Source: Norana najaformis (Eukaryota; Annelida; Clitellata; Crassiclitellata; Hormogastridae). From it: a DNA stretch of 64,000 bases. Positions 35,301 through 46,008 of the stretch are shown here, in pieces (the stretch's first letter is position 1; each line of letters begins with the position of its first letter). Where the stretch lies: NCBI GenBank assembly GCA_964023275.1, contig OZ029921.1, forward strand, positions 1,749,001-1,813,000. Direction: 5' to 3'. The notes under the pieces were generated by a model, which saw only the letters and a list, made by a program, of their open reading frames with translations, was not told the origin of the DNA and made no database searches. The translations under genes were made by a program, and so were the position numbers.

Positions 35301-38300
35301 GTATGTATGTAAGGTATATATGTATGTAATGTATGTATGTAATGTATGTATGTATGTAGGCCTGTGTGTATGCATGCATCAATGCAAGGTTGGGTGAATG
35401 TGGAACAGATTCAGAGTTCTTGAAGAGGCGATTGGGAAACCGTCGAGTGGTATTCAATGTAAATCTGATCGGTGAAGCAAAACAACTTCCTTTTCGGTTG
35501 CTTAAGCGAAAACAAACGTTGCAGCGCCACCCAGCGACCGGTAGGGAAAACAAAACAGAATATAAACAATCGGAACAAAACATCTCCAACCACTGTAAGA
35601 ACCTAGATTCTCTTCCAAGACAAAGCCTCTGTTCGTTGGGGGTTAAAAAAACATACCTGTTAGTCTTAGGTTACCTTACCTAACCATACCTCCGTTTGTA
35701 ATGAGATTACCGCATCTAACCATACCTTACCTCAATTTGGCATTATTTTTTTCAATGAATCAATCAGGTAAGATCCTTCTTCACCACCGCTACCCGTTTG
35801 AAAGGGCGCAACACCATTTAAGTCCCCGTGCACGGACCGTGTTATTAACCTTACCTAACCATACCTTACCTCAATTTGGCATTAGCTTACCTTACCTAAC
35901 CATATCTTACCTCAATTTGGCATTATTAACCTTAATTAACCATATCTTACCTCAATTTGGCATTAGCTTACCTTACCTAACCATACCTTACCTCAATTTG
36001 GCATTATTAACCATAACTAACCATATCTTACCTCAATTTGGCATTAGCTTACCTTACCTAACCATACCTTACCTCAATTTGGCATTATTAACCTTAACTA
36101 ACCATACCTTACCTCAATTTGGCATTATTAACCTTACCTAACCATACCTTACCTCAATTTAGCATTAGCTTACCTTATCCGACCATAATTTATCTCAAAA
36201 CGCCATCTGGCGATGCGTTCTGCAATTAAACGGGACCCGAAGCGATTTATAACTCAGACTTGATCGGGAGTTTGAGCATTCGTAACACGTCTTCTTCAAA
36301 TCGCTTTTTCTGCCCGGAGCAAACTGCGGCCCCTTCTGCAATGACTGCCGTGCGACGAAATACAGGAGTCCGCCTTAGGCGTCGCAGGAAATTCCTCCCG
36401 CGAATTAGGGTCCGGTCGAAAATGCACATGCGAACGAGAAATGACTGGTACACCGTGTTAGCTTCAAGATCAGCGTGGCCTGCGGTGACACTGTTTGTTT
36501 GGGTTTATTGTACGTATGTGTATGTATGTATGCATGTGTGTATGTATGTATGTGTATGTATGGGTATGTATGTGTATGTATGCGTATATATGTATGTATG
36601 TATGTATGAATGTATGTGTATGTATGTATGTATATATATGTACGTACGTATGTACGTACGTACGTGTGAATGTACGTACGTATGTTTGGGTTTATTGTAT
36701 GTATGTGTATGTATGTATGCATGTGTGTATGTATGTATGTATGTGTATGTATGCGTATATATGCATATGTATGTATGAATGCATGTATGTGTATGTATGT
36801 GTATGTACGTATATATATATATATATATGTAGGTACGTATGTACGTACGTACGTGTATGTACGTACGTATGTTTGGGTTTATTGTATGTATGTGTATGTA
36901 TGTATGTACGCATGTATGTATGTATATGTGTATGTATATGTATGTATATATATGTACGTACGTATGTATGTATATGCATGTATGTGTGTATGTTTGTATG
37001 TACATACATGTATATATATATGTATATATATGTATATATGTATGTATGTGTGTATGTATCCGAGCATTTGTGTATATCTCCCTTAAAGACCTCTCAAAAG
37101 CGCAGAGTACAACTTCTGCCTGATGTATTACTCCCTCCTGTATTGTATTACGACCCGTTAGTTGACAGTCGAATGCGAAGTGAGGAGCTGAAGTATGGCC
37201 CCCGCTAGCAAGCACTCGCAAACACAACAACAACAACAACAACAACCCATCCACTGCTGAGAACTGCGCCGGCAGCATCATTCGCGTCAGAAGATGGCGC
37301 TGCTCTATAGGGCGCTGTCTTAACAGCAGTTACGGCAGATGGAAAACTGTGCGTCCGGAAGATAAATCGAGACAGCGAAAGCTTTGGCGCCTAACCCGGA
37401 AGGACGTAATTGGTCATTGTTGACGCATTCGTAGTCAGTGAGTCAGCGAAACCGTGAGACTGTGGGACAAAGATACAGTAAAAAGTGAGACAGTGAGATA
37501 AATATACAGTAAAATGTGAGACAGTGAGACGAAGATACAGTAAAAAGTGAGACAAAGATACAGTAAAAAGTGAGATAGTGAGACAAAAATACAGTAAAAA
37601 GTGAGACAAAGATACAGTAAAAAGTGAGACAAAGATACAGTAAAAAGTGAGACAGTGAGACAAAGATACAGTAAAAAGTGAGACAGTGAGATAAATATAC
37701 AGTAAAAAGTGAGACAGTGAGATAAATATACAGTAAAATGTGAGACAGTGAGATAAATATACAGTAAAATGTGAGACAGTGAGACGAAGATACAGTAAAA
37801 AGTGAGACAAAGATACAGTAAAAAGTGAGATAGTGAGACAAAAATACAGTAAAAAGTGAGATAGTGAGACAAAGATACAGTAAAAGTGAGATAGTGAGAC
37901 AAAGATAGAATAATAAGTGAGACAGTGAGACAGTTACTCAGTGATAGCAAGTCGGTCGGTGGGTCATTCATTCGTTCGTTCCTTCATTCAATCGTTCATT
38001 CATTCGACCAGTCAGTCAGTCAGTTAATCTGTCAGTCATTTAGTCAGTCAGTCAGTCAGTCAGTCAGTCAGTCAGTCAGTCAGTCAGTCAGTCAGTCAGC
38101 CAGCCAGCCAGCCAGCCAGTCAGTCAGTCATCTAAATAACTAGGTAGGTGAGTGAGTGAGTCAGTCAGTCATTCAAAGCTAAGCCCGTTTTTGTTCGGGG
38201 CAGACTACCATCGTCTATGGCTGAACGAGCGCTTGATGGATGATGGAAGCCGACAGTGAATGTAGTAGGTCTTGATGGATGGGTTTAGTGGCCGCGTAAA

Positions 38301-41300
38301 GACCCGGACGATCGGACCCTTTGCGAGGAGAGGCAATTTGCTACAGCGAGCCTCCGTCGCCAACTTATTCTGGGGCAATTATTATGGCGAGTTTTGTAAC
38401 ATTCGCTGCCCCTGATCGATTCCGTTTGATTGCACGTGATTTCCGCCAATCGGAACGGTTCAGGAATCGTCGAAGATCGATTTAAAGTGGAGTAATGTAA
38501 TTCAGAATTTATGGAGGGCCTATGACTTCGAAGTATCGTGCTGTGAGGTCTCTTTGTAGCAGGAGAGGTGACCTCATCTTCGAAGCCAAAAGCTCTAGAG
38601 GTGTAATTGTAATCGTAAGCTTAAATTTGTATAGCGCCTCTTCAAGCAAAAACTAATCAGTGGCGCTCACTGCGCTAGACTTGATGTAGCTGTGTATATG
38701 TGTTTATATGTGCTTATTTGTGTGTGTGTGTGTATGTGTGTATGTATTTATAAGTATATTTATGCATAGTAGTGTGTATGTAGGTATGTATGTGCGTATC
38801 TATATATAAATGTATGCATGTATAGATTGATGCATATAATTATGTGTGTATTTATGCATATATGTATGTGTATATATCTATGTATAAATGTATGTATGCA
38901 AGAAATGATGAATGAATAAATGGATGTATGTATGAATGTATGCAGTATGTATGCATACGTATGTAGGTAAGTAGCTATGTATAGATGTATGTATGTATGT
39001 ATGTATGCATTTTTATGGATTGGATCGTGCTGGATTAGATTAGATTAGGTACCGGAAGAAAGTCAAAATGATTAACGAGAGACTCACTGTATAACGATTA
39101 TATCTGCTTTAGTTCGATACTATCTAGGGCTCACTGCAACAGTGAAATTCCCAAATTCAGACTCACCTCCATTTGACGGCGGCACATCAAAGTAAACGGA
39201 GGCGAGGGAGTTTCCATGGCAACTGGAATCGCCGTCAGCAATTTCACCAATCGAGTATCCACTCACCGGGGTAAAATTACACCCGGTTTCAATGTTGCTG
39301 CATCCACGGTTGACTGGGTAGTCGACCGAAATCCCCGAACCGTTGTTACTCGTCCGCAGGCAACGTGCTCGGCAGAGCGTGACGGGCTGGGGAAGGCAGG
39401 TGCTACTGACGTTGCTGGCTACGCTTCCCGTTGGGCACCTGCGACCGAAGACCTGACGAGTGAGTCGTTTCCGTAGCGGAATCGTGTTCGTCCAATTCGA
39501 TAGAGCACTGCGAGCAGATTGCCGTGTCGCTTCATCTGGTGGAGAACCGCTCAGAACACGGGTAACCCGTCTGAGAGCACCACATCTGCGCTGACTGATC
39601 TCGTCGTTGAGCCTCAGGGATCGCCGACTGGAGCACAATTCCCCGAAGTCCGACAAGGTTCCGTCCGTCCCGGGAATGTTGTCGGTAAACAACGCGCAGT
39701 TCTTTCTGTATGTTGACGAAGAAGGGGCAGAGAGACAGTGATATCCATCCCTGACGTCCGCTGGGGTCGTATCCGCCTCAGACTCGGAAGCACGTGACCG
39801 GAAGGATCCCAATGCAACTTCCGTTTCCGGTCTGTTGTCTGTTGGTTCCCGATGTCGACAGTCATTGCAGACAGTCCAGATAATGCCAGTTGCGGAGTTG
39901 TCGTCTGTTTTGGAGTCTTGTTGAATGTTGCTACCGTTCAAGAGAGTTGAATTTGTGTCGTGACGATCTTGAAGCATCTGGTTGGTCTGCTGATCGTGCT
40001 GCGATTGACCCTGAACATCTGTACTGAGATTTTTATGCCAGTGGCACTGATTATTCACGCTCAGATCGTGATCACAATGGCACCGCACATCTGTCTGTGG
40101 TTCGTGGTAGAGAGCGCCTTTTTCGAGTTTATGATTAACCTCACTAACTGTTCGTATTTCTGGATCACATCGGCACTCGACCTCTGAGCAAAGGTTACTG
40201 TCGCAACGACACCGCCTTCCTGTTTGGGATTCTCGATGGCACTGGCGTTGATCGTTGAACTGGACGTCCGTTTCGAGTTCCTGATTGCATTGAGACTGGA
40301 CTCCAGAGCCCAGTTTGTCCTTGCAGCTGAACTGAACTCCTGTCCGAAGTTGCTGATTACAACGACATTGAAAGCCTTTTCTGAACTCCTGGTCACCGAC
40401 ACAGCAACAACCCTTTTGGAAACTCTCTTCGACGGGGTTTTGTGAGCCACATTTATGGATGCATTGGCATGCCGGCCGTGATTTCTTAGCAGTTCTCCGT
40501 TCTCCTATTATGTGTGACTGTCCGCTACCCCTCGTTTCCAACGAATGGCATTCACTCTTCCAACCATTTGTTGAAGTCAACTCATCTAATTCCAATGAAG
40601 ATAGCCTCTGAACAGCTTTCTGGCTTGCGACAGAAGAAGCACATTTCCGAGGGGTCGGTTCTATCGTTATGTCACAACTCCTTAGTGTTTCCGCCGACGT
40701 GTTGAGCACTTTAACCAGTGGTTTATCAAGGATCTTGAAATCCATTGTGCCATGAAGTGAGGCGGAGATTCGAATCTTTTCCGGGGCTGAGGAGCTGCGC
40801 CGTTTCGCTCCTCCGACATCCGACAGAAAGAGAATCTTATCGAGGGAGAAATCCGATTTCGGAAAACGACGCCGCGTCTTGCGTCCTGCTCCCAACTCGG
40901 ATATCGTGACGCTTATAGTTCTAGCAGCCGACAAAGGGGATGCCAGACATTTCTTCTCGACGACTGCGGCAGTTGGGGTGTTTGGGACGCGGTCAAGATC
41001 CTTAAGGCGGGAAGGGAGTGGCTTTAGATGCTGTTGGCGCCTGAGTCCGTTGTCGAGCATAACAGACAAGGTTACCCGAACGAGGATCGCATCGTCCAAG
41101 AGGGAGAGAGTCGACGAAGCGGGATTCATGCATGCATCGCTGCTCTTCTCCGCTCGAATGAGCTTGCAATCTTGAATCTGTGGCGTCTCGTTCAGCGCTG
41201 GGATGGTCGCCTTCATCTCGCGAGGTTCATCGATAGAGTTCTCTTTCGCTGAAACCTCGTGAGTAGTCATCCTGGACGCCAGCTGAGTCTCGAGGTCTTT

Positions 41301-42170
41301 TAAGCTGACATAGCCGCGTTCCGTGGCCGTTGGACATTCTCGAACCGGGTTCAGATCCGAGGTTTCTTTCTCGTGACTTATTGAAGTCCTCCCCGCATCA
41401 TCCATTTCTCGGCACTCGTCTTGGGGATCCAGCGGTAAATGACGACCACCATTCCTACGATGTCCACCGCTTTCTAACTCAGGCGGACACTTTCCGGAGA
41501 CTTCTCCCGTTCCGTTCTCCGTCTCAGGCGTCCAGAAATCCACGCCACCGAAGTCACGGTCGTCCGTTCCAAGATAAGGTCCAAGTCCCGTTCTCTGCCA
41601 CTCCTGTGTCGAGCAGTTCCGCTTTCTTGACGAGTCAAAGCCCAGTCGAAGGTTCGAGTTCTTCTGTCTGCGCCGCATCAGCGGCGGATAGGAAGCCAGG
41701 TCCTCCTGGGACTCCCTTCGATCGCCTTCGTCAACATCCGACTGATCCTGCGCTGTCTGGACCCATACCCCACCGGATGTAAGCAGCGACCGTCTACGGG
41801 TATGGTCGCAACCTTTCCTCGCACACCCCACAACGTCAGGCCGTTCTTCTCCAGCCCCAGTTCTCGAGACAGGGAAGAACCGGATGTTCTGCAACGAACC
41901 ATCTTCGCAGCTCGAAACCTTCTGTTTCCGCGAGATGGCAGTACCGGATCTGACGTTTCTGAGTCCGCCGCCGCCGCCGCCCCCGAAGCGGAAGAACCCG
42001 TTCTTGGCCTTGCTCTTCCGGCGGCTACTGTTGTCACGCCCCGACTCTTGTTTTAGTTCTTTCCTGCCTTCCGGTACGGCGAGTTGTTTCCGCTGCGTGA
42101 GTTCGGGGTTTTTGTCCGTGATCTCCCGGAGGTGGTGCCTTTGAAGCCAGTGCTTGAATCGGTTCCACAT
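29581..42170 (-). CDS. SOCS6/7-like: SOCS6/SOCS7-like suppressor of cytokine signalling
   Basis: SH2 adaptor recruiting Elongin B/C-Cul5 to phosphotyrosine proteins. Secure exons: 30535-30703 (SH2 start: FDWYWGCLRLQEAEAVL, GTFLVRDSSDAKYVVSLSFR) and 29581-29969 (LFRFYSK, rest of SH2, then SOCS box about SLEHLSEWAVL...LVLPKKVKDYLKV, and a Gln/Ser tail). They join in phase only if the donor is GC (AAAG then GCAGGC at 30534). Exon 34868-34943 (EFSKRIACQLQN) enters SH2 in phase 0. The large exon 39167-42170 (start MWNRFKHWLQRHHLREI; in-frame stop upstream; donor AG/GTGAGT) encodes about 1000 disordered residues with a Gly run and a Cys-rich 12-residue repeat. A bridging exon 36260-36479 is the only phase-compatible candidate I found and is weak. 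SOCS6/7 have long N-termini, which supports one gene, but two genes cannot be excluded. The SOCS box has Ser where Cys is usual. Confidence 0.7.
30150..30480. repeat. GAT/GATGAT microsatellite in SOCS intron
   Basis: Interrupted GATGATGATGATGG repeats lying inside the GC-AG intron between the two SH2 exons. Confidence 0.9.
30895..31175. repeat. SINE A (minus) joined to SINE B (plus)
   Basis: 30895-31015 reads CGAGATTTCTACAGCGCCCA, CGAAAACCACGTCACGGGGA and GGCGCTCAGTCAAAACAAAA. From 31015: ATTTGAATCCCGGGCTAGCA, GTGTGGCGCCCATTCAAACG, GCAGGGTCGAGGCCATACGG. Confidence 0.85.
31290..31400 (+). repeat. SINE B, 3' half
   Basis: TCGGTGGTGAAGGATCTCAC, CCGATTAATTCATTGAATAT, GTAGAGGCCATACGGTCGCT, then TTTACATTTTACATTTAC. 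Confidence 0.8.
31690..32120. repeat. Polypyrimidine tract, TCC/TTC-rich
   Basis: Over 400 bases almost entirely C and T on the plus strand, with many CTCCTC and CTTCTC words. It is in a SOCS intron; low-complexity frames on both strands are not genes. Confidence 0.8.
32250..32500. repeat. TC, TA and TACA compound microsatellite
   Basis: CTGT then TC repeats, a TA tract near 32326-32357, then TACATACATGCA repeats to about 32480. Confidence 0.95.
32550..32790 (+). repeat. SINE B, near full-length
   Basis: Starts in the tRNA-like head (GTCGACGCCTAAGTG, AATCCCGGTTCGGAACC), then GATTTGAATCTCGGGCTAGC, GGCGTGGCGCCCATTCAAAC, GAAAAATGAGCAGGGTCGAG, and ends TGTACATTTCCATTTCC. Good reference copy for the family. 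Confidence 0.85.
33135..33400. repeat. TA-rich ATATATATTCATTCAAC repeat
   Basis: TATATATATTCAT units, including three copies of CATTCAACTACATATATATA around 33219-33290. Confidence 0.9.
33715..34345. repeat. TCTAA pentamer tracts flanking an hAT remnant
   Basis: 33715-33800 and 34195-34345 are runs of AATCTAATCTAAGCTAATC. They lie on either side of the element at 33805-34190. Confidence 0.85.
33805..34190 (-). mobile_element. hAT-like DNA transposon remnant, C-terminal dimerisation region
   Basis: Minus-sense frame near 34000-34120 reads TENELMRETTFEDIKCDFAN then AKSRKVN, resembling the end of hAT-type transposases (DFDDIIDDFASAKARKV). Outer ends share GTGCCTAGGCCCTACGAA on the left and, inverted, CGTAGGCCTTAGGCAC on the right, as diverged terminal repeats. 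About 385 bp, internally deleted. Lies in a SOCS intron. Confidence 0.6.
34490..34850. repeat. GGACAGACAGACGGAGGACAGA minisatellite
   Basis: About 15 units of 22-23 bp. The minus-strand frames (LSVPLSSVCLSLCPPS type) are products of the repeat. It ends about 18 bp short of the 34868 exon. Confidence 0.9.
35165..35370. repeat. TATG/TGTA microsatellite
   Basis: TATGTATGTAATGTATGTAT repeats; frames on both strands are low-complexity. Confidence 0.95.
35690..36185. repeat. About 41-bp tandem repeat with SINE B fragment at one end
   Basis: Units of TTACCTCAATTTGGCATTA plus ACCTTACCTAACCATAC, alternating ATTAGCTTACC and ATTATTAACC junctions so that a dimer is the repeating module. SINE B (minus) occupies 35765-35850 within it (CGTTTGAAAGGGCGCAACAC). 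Confidence 0.85.
36510..37060. repeat. TATG microsatellite with higher-order repeat
   Basis: TATGTATGTG arrays punctuated three times by TTTGGGTTTATTGTATGTA at about 36497, 36686 and 36870, some 187 bp apart, showing large-unit duplication of the microsatellite. Confidence 0.85.
37430..37935. repeat. GATACAGTAAAAAGTGAGAC minisatellite
   Basis: Mixed 21-bp and 29-30-bp units (with or without an extra AGTGAGAC), about 18 in all, in a SOCS intron. Confidence 0.9.
37960..38165. repeat. CATT and CAGT microsatellites
   Basis: TTCGTTCGTTC/TTCATTC, then a long CAGTCAGT run and CAGC run to about 38130. Confidence 0.95.
38166..38605. other. Non-repetitive stretch in SOCS intron, nothing identified
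   Basis: About 440 bases of balanced composition between microsatellites. No long frame, no recognised repeat. Could be regulatory, but there is no direct sign. Confidence 0.4.
38610..39005. repeat. L2-like tail plus TATG microsatellite
   Basis: 38610-38680 has AAATTTGTATAGCGCCTCTT and AATCAGTGGCGCTCACTGCG, a LINE 3' end in minus sense. TATGTATG repeats follow to about 39005. Confidence 0.8.
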
Positions 42171-42965
42171 TATTCGGGCATTCACGGGGGCTTTGACTGA
42201 TCTACTTGTTGCGCGCTTTGCTGTAACCCAACGATTGCGGCTTTGAGCTTGCTGAGCGGACTACATCAGACACACCAGCACACGACATTCGACGTCGCTT
42301 AATTCAGAAATTGTGACTGAAAAATAAATTCAGAAACAGGAAACAATAATTTGGGAAAAAATTAATTATCCAAAATTAGACGGAAATTCACAACTGCACC
42401 TTTTCAGTTTTATCATGCAAAAGCACTCTTTGAAAGTAGTGTCTTGAACTGGCAGGAATTAATGTAGCCAGAACAATCATAGACATTTACTGGAATAACG
42501 GTCACTGTGGCCTTGAACCAGACATTAATGTGGTATCTTAATCATACAGAGGTGTCTAACGGCAGAAGACTTTGTATGATTTGACGGCTTTTGTCTGCGA
42601 TCGTTCTATCCATAACGGTGGCTGTTCCTGTGGCAGATAATTTTCAATACGCAGGGTTATCATTACGCAATATAATGCCTTTCAAGGCATAAATAAATGA
42701 ACAGGATACTGGGACTAAGCCTCGTCTTTCATAGATCAATCATTTCCTAATCCTAGCATATCTTTTCATTTCTAAGGGAAAATTTTTACCCCGGTTAAAA
42801 ACAAATATATATATATATATATATATGAATAAATAAATCAACTAGCCTACTTAACCAACTATTAGAAAATAAAACACAAAATGGCAGCATTTACACTGAA
42901 AATCAACAGTTTAAATCGATTAAAACCTACACTGATCCTGTTCTCTGTTCCACAGCCGACAACGC

Positions 42966-43213
42966 ATTCGGAACGACTGTTCCTTAAAGCCCTCTCCTCC
43001 CTGGTCCAAGATTCATATCCTACAAGTGTCCATATACGACTCGCGGATAGCGGGCACATGCCAGTTCTGGCGCCAACCTGTCGCAAGTGCGATCGCGACA
43101 CGAAACAGCGAGATGCTCAAGTGGCTTGCATTCAACAGCATCAGCTGCACCGGAGGCAGCACCATCTTCCGCATCCGCTGTTGCAGCAGCAGCAGCAGCA
43201 GCTGTTGTCTTCG
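42966..43213 (+). other. Possible plus-strand exon, unknown product
   Basis: After an acceptor-like TTCTCTGTTCCACAG a frame of over 80 codons opens, including SKIHILQVSIYDSRIAGTCQ then FWRQPVASAIATRN, and runs into a CAG repeat read as Ser and Cys. G+C is higher than in the flanks. I recognise no family and see no partner exons; chance is quite possible. Confidence 0.2.
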
Positions 43214-43379
43214 TAAACTGAATGACAATCTCCAGCCGAGACTCGGAACATCATAGGAAATGCATAGGGCTGTTCGGATCGTATTTCACCCAGGGAATGC
43301 ATTACTGCATTGGCGCTATAGAAGTTTACAGATAATGGTTGGATTAAGCTATGTAGAACTACAGATTAAACTATAGATG

Positions 43380-43600
43380 AATGCATACATGAATGAATGA
43401 ACTAGTGAATGATCGAATGACCCAACGAATGATCAAAGGAATGAATGAATGATCAAACGACAGAACGAATGACTGAACGAATGAATGAATGACCAAATGA
43501 ATGAAAAGTAACTAAGAAAATAAGTAATTAAGTAACTGACTAATTAGTTAGTTAATGACCGAATGGATGAATGAAAGAAAGAAAGAATGGATGCAACACT
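43380..43600. repeat. GAATGAAT-type simple repeat
   Basis: ATGAATGAATGATCGAATGA and related four-base periodic words. Confidence 0.9.
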
Positions 43601-43789
43601 ATCTTTTTCTCGCAGAACTGTAAGCACAGCTGGTCAGTGAAAGTGTAAGTGGCGAAAGAGAAACTCATTCTTCTCTAGTATGCTCAAAACACTAGTGTCT
43701 GCTATGACTGGTGTGGCCAGAGTTCAGTTTTCAGCTAGAAGACAGCGCCAAGGAGTTTTCGTAACTGGCGCTACATAAATCGTTAATTA

Positions 43790-44105
43790 CATTACAAAAT
43801 ACGATCGAGTGTCGTACCCAAGATCGCCCGCAGCTCCGCCCAGCTTTCTGGGTAATCAAGATGAACTATTTATAGAAACGACGGCTAAGCCGGGATTAGG
43901 ATTACCCTCCAGATAGATCGCTTGAAACGCCGTTAATTTGGTGCCCATCTCCGCCTGTCGCCGGCTTCCCGCAGTCTCTAGCACTACATCAAAGGCACCG
44001 CCGATGCCCGGCATCAAAGGCGCCGCCTTTGTCGGCCTTAGACACGGGAGGCGGGCGAGCAGCGAAAATTTCGTCGAGCTGTTTTATTTGCGGCTAAGAC
44101 CTCCT
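43790..44105. other. GC-rich single-copy block 1.6 kb upstream of SOCS start
   Basis: Includes CCGGGATTAGGATTACCCTC and paired words GGCACCGCCGATGCC / GGCGCCGCCTTTGTCGG. No coding frame was seen. It is a candidate promoter or enhancer by composition only. Confidence 0.3.
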
Positions 44106-44339
44106 TAACATTTCAACGCCTTGTTGTCGTTTCTCGTCTCATGGACGGTTTCAGAGGTTGACAAGCGGAGAGGGTGGGGAATTTGGGGAGCAAATCAAGA
44201 TGTCGTTTGGTAGGTCTAAGAAATTTAAGACTTCCTTCAGTCAGTGCGATGACTTCTGAGCACCCAAGACTGCTTTCAGGTAACCACAATTTCAGAGGAC
44301 CTTCTTTAGTCATAAATCATCTCACTGGAATAGGTTTCC

Positions 44340-44510
44340 TAGCACCCCACGACATGAGTTCATGGTTTTTCGTTGCCTCTTTTCCCTAAGCGCTTGAAGA
44401 CCACGCTGTTTGATCGTGGTCCTGCATTTTCATTTCTGGAACGCATCTCAGGAATTTCTCTTGAAGAGGCGCTATAGCAATTCGCCATTACAATTACAAT
44501 CACAAACGGG
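44340..44510 (+). repeat. L2-like LINE 3' end
   Basis: RCLFSLSA-like frame end, TTTCTCTTGAAGAGGCGCTA then TAGCAATTCGCCATTACAAT and ATTACAATCACA tail. Confidence 0.6.
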
Positions 44511-45654
44511 GCGTGCCTGGAATGCCTCCTCTTAAATACGCCCTTGCTAGAAAAGCATCACGACATGTTCAAATACCAACTTGGGGCAGAGTTAAAATCC
44601 CTCTGTGACTAGTAGTAGTTCTCGTACAAACTACTCACGACGACATGAGAAGAATGATTGCTGTTGCAAGTAGCGTTTGGACGCAGACCGAGAAGAGATG
44701 TTCTCAGCTTGAGAAAGAAATGCTTCGGTCGTTTTTGGAAGTGAACATTTCCGTATCTATCTTTGTAGAGCTGCTAGAGCACCATTTAGGCCGATCATTA
44801 ATAATATTAAACCGCTGGAGAGATTCTGAAACACCCAGGATCAAAACTGCCAACTCGATTAGAAAGATGGGGTATGCATTTGCTTTTATATAGCTTTCAG
44901 GTCGAATCGATTTCGATAAAAGAAAATCCGGACGACTATTTATCTCGACATCCTAAAGAAAACTGCGGTTGAGAAACAGAAGAACGTTTACAGGCACAAA
45001 TCAATCGCCATGACTTTGCCGAAAGCGATGACAAGAGACAAAATTCGAATAGAAACGCAATCGATCGAAACACTGGCTTGAGGTAATTGAACATTTAAGC
45101 AACGAAAAACGGCCATCAGGAAAGAAATAACTGACGATATTCGACCATTCTATATTCCGAGAAATGAGTTGGCATTAAACTCCAGGTAGCATTATGGTAG
45201 GCCTACTAAGCTAGCACCAGTTGTTGAGAAAGTTTTTATATACGTTCGGAATTCACGATTTGCTGAAAACTGACTAACGGACCAACGTTTCAAAGCCGTG
45301 AATTGAAAGAATTTTCTTTGCGTATGGGATTCCAACTCAGACAGTTAATCCCTATCATTCACAAGCAAACAGGGAATGCGAACGTTTTTTTGCTGAAAAA
45401 CATAGGCAAAACTGCATACACCTTAGGTATGACTGGAGATCTGACTGGCAGAAATTCCTGACAAATTATCGTGTCACCCATCATTCAACGTTTCCGAAAG
45501 CACCTGCCGATCTGTTGTTTTTCAGCACCTCATCGGACGAGACCCTGCAAACGACGATGCAATAGTGGATGATAGATTTAACCCCGAACAAAAAGAGCAA
45601 GAGGCGAAGACACGAATGAAACGCTAAGCTGATTATCGAAGGATGGGTTCACGA

Positions 45655-45797
45655 TAAATGTAAATACGCACGTTTTCTATAACGACCGCATGGCCTCGAC
45701 CCTGTTCATTCTTCAATGAATTGATCTGGCGAGATCCTTCATCACGGCTGCCCGTTTGAATGGGCGCCACGCCATTCAAGGTCCTCGTGTACGGACC
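45655..45797 (-). repeat. SINE B inserted in the Gypsy fossil
   Basis: CGCATGGCCTCGACCCTGTT, GCCCGTTTGAATGGGCGCCA and AGGTCCTCGTGTACGGACC. Integrase-type sequence is recognisable on both sides, so the SINE came later. Confidence 0.8.
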
Positions 45798-45926
45798 TGT
45801 ATACGAAAGGAGACCGTGTCCTCATTCGAGATAATGTGATGAACAACTTCGATCCTGATCCGCATGCAGTGATTGGAGTGAAGGAATCGATGGCAGTGGT
45901 GGAAAGGAGGGGCAAACAAATTGCCA

Positions 45927-46008
45927 AAACTTCAAGAAAGTACTTCAAGAAAGTACTTCAAGAAAGTACTTCAAGAAAGTACTTCAAGAAAGTACTTCAA
46001 GAAAGTAC
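45927..46008. repeat. 13-bp CTTCAAGAAAGTA tandem, six units
   Basis: Six near-perfect units, directly abutting the inverted calponin fragment. The same word (TACTTCAAGAAA) recurs once on the other side of that fragment at about 46227. Confidence 0.9.

Larger units (their letters stand above)
42171..44640. other. Intergenic stretch upstream of the SOCS large exon
   Basis: Presumably holds the SOCS promoter and 5'UTR. Contains family E-like words near 42505 and 43700, a TA run near 42808-42827, a candidate plus-strand exon at 42966-43213, GAAT repeats 43380-43600, a GC-rich block 43790-44105 and an L2-like tail 44340-44510. Confidence 0.5.

Noticed and set aside
36495-37281. Long Tyr/Cys/Val or His/Thr/Tyr frames on both strands
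   Set aside because: Translations of TATG repeats; no start, splice or family evidence.
39216-42144. Plus-strand frames opposite the SOCS-linked large exon
   Set aside because: Short, overlapping and antisense to a continuous frame of over 1000 codons.
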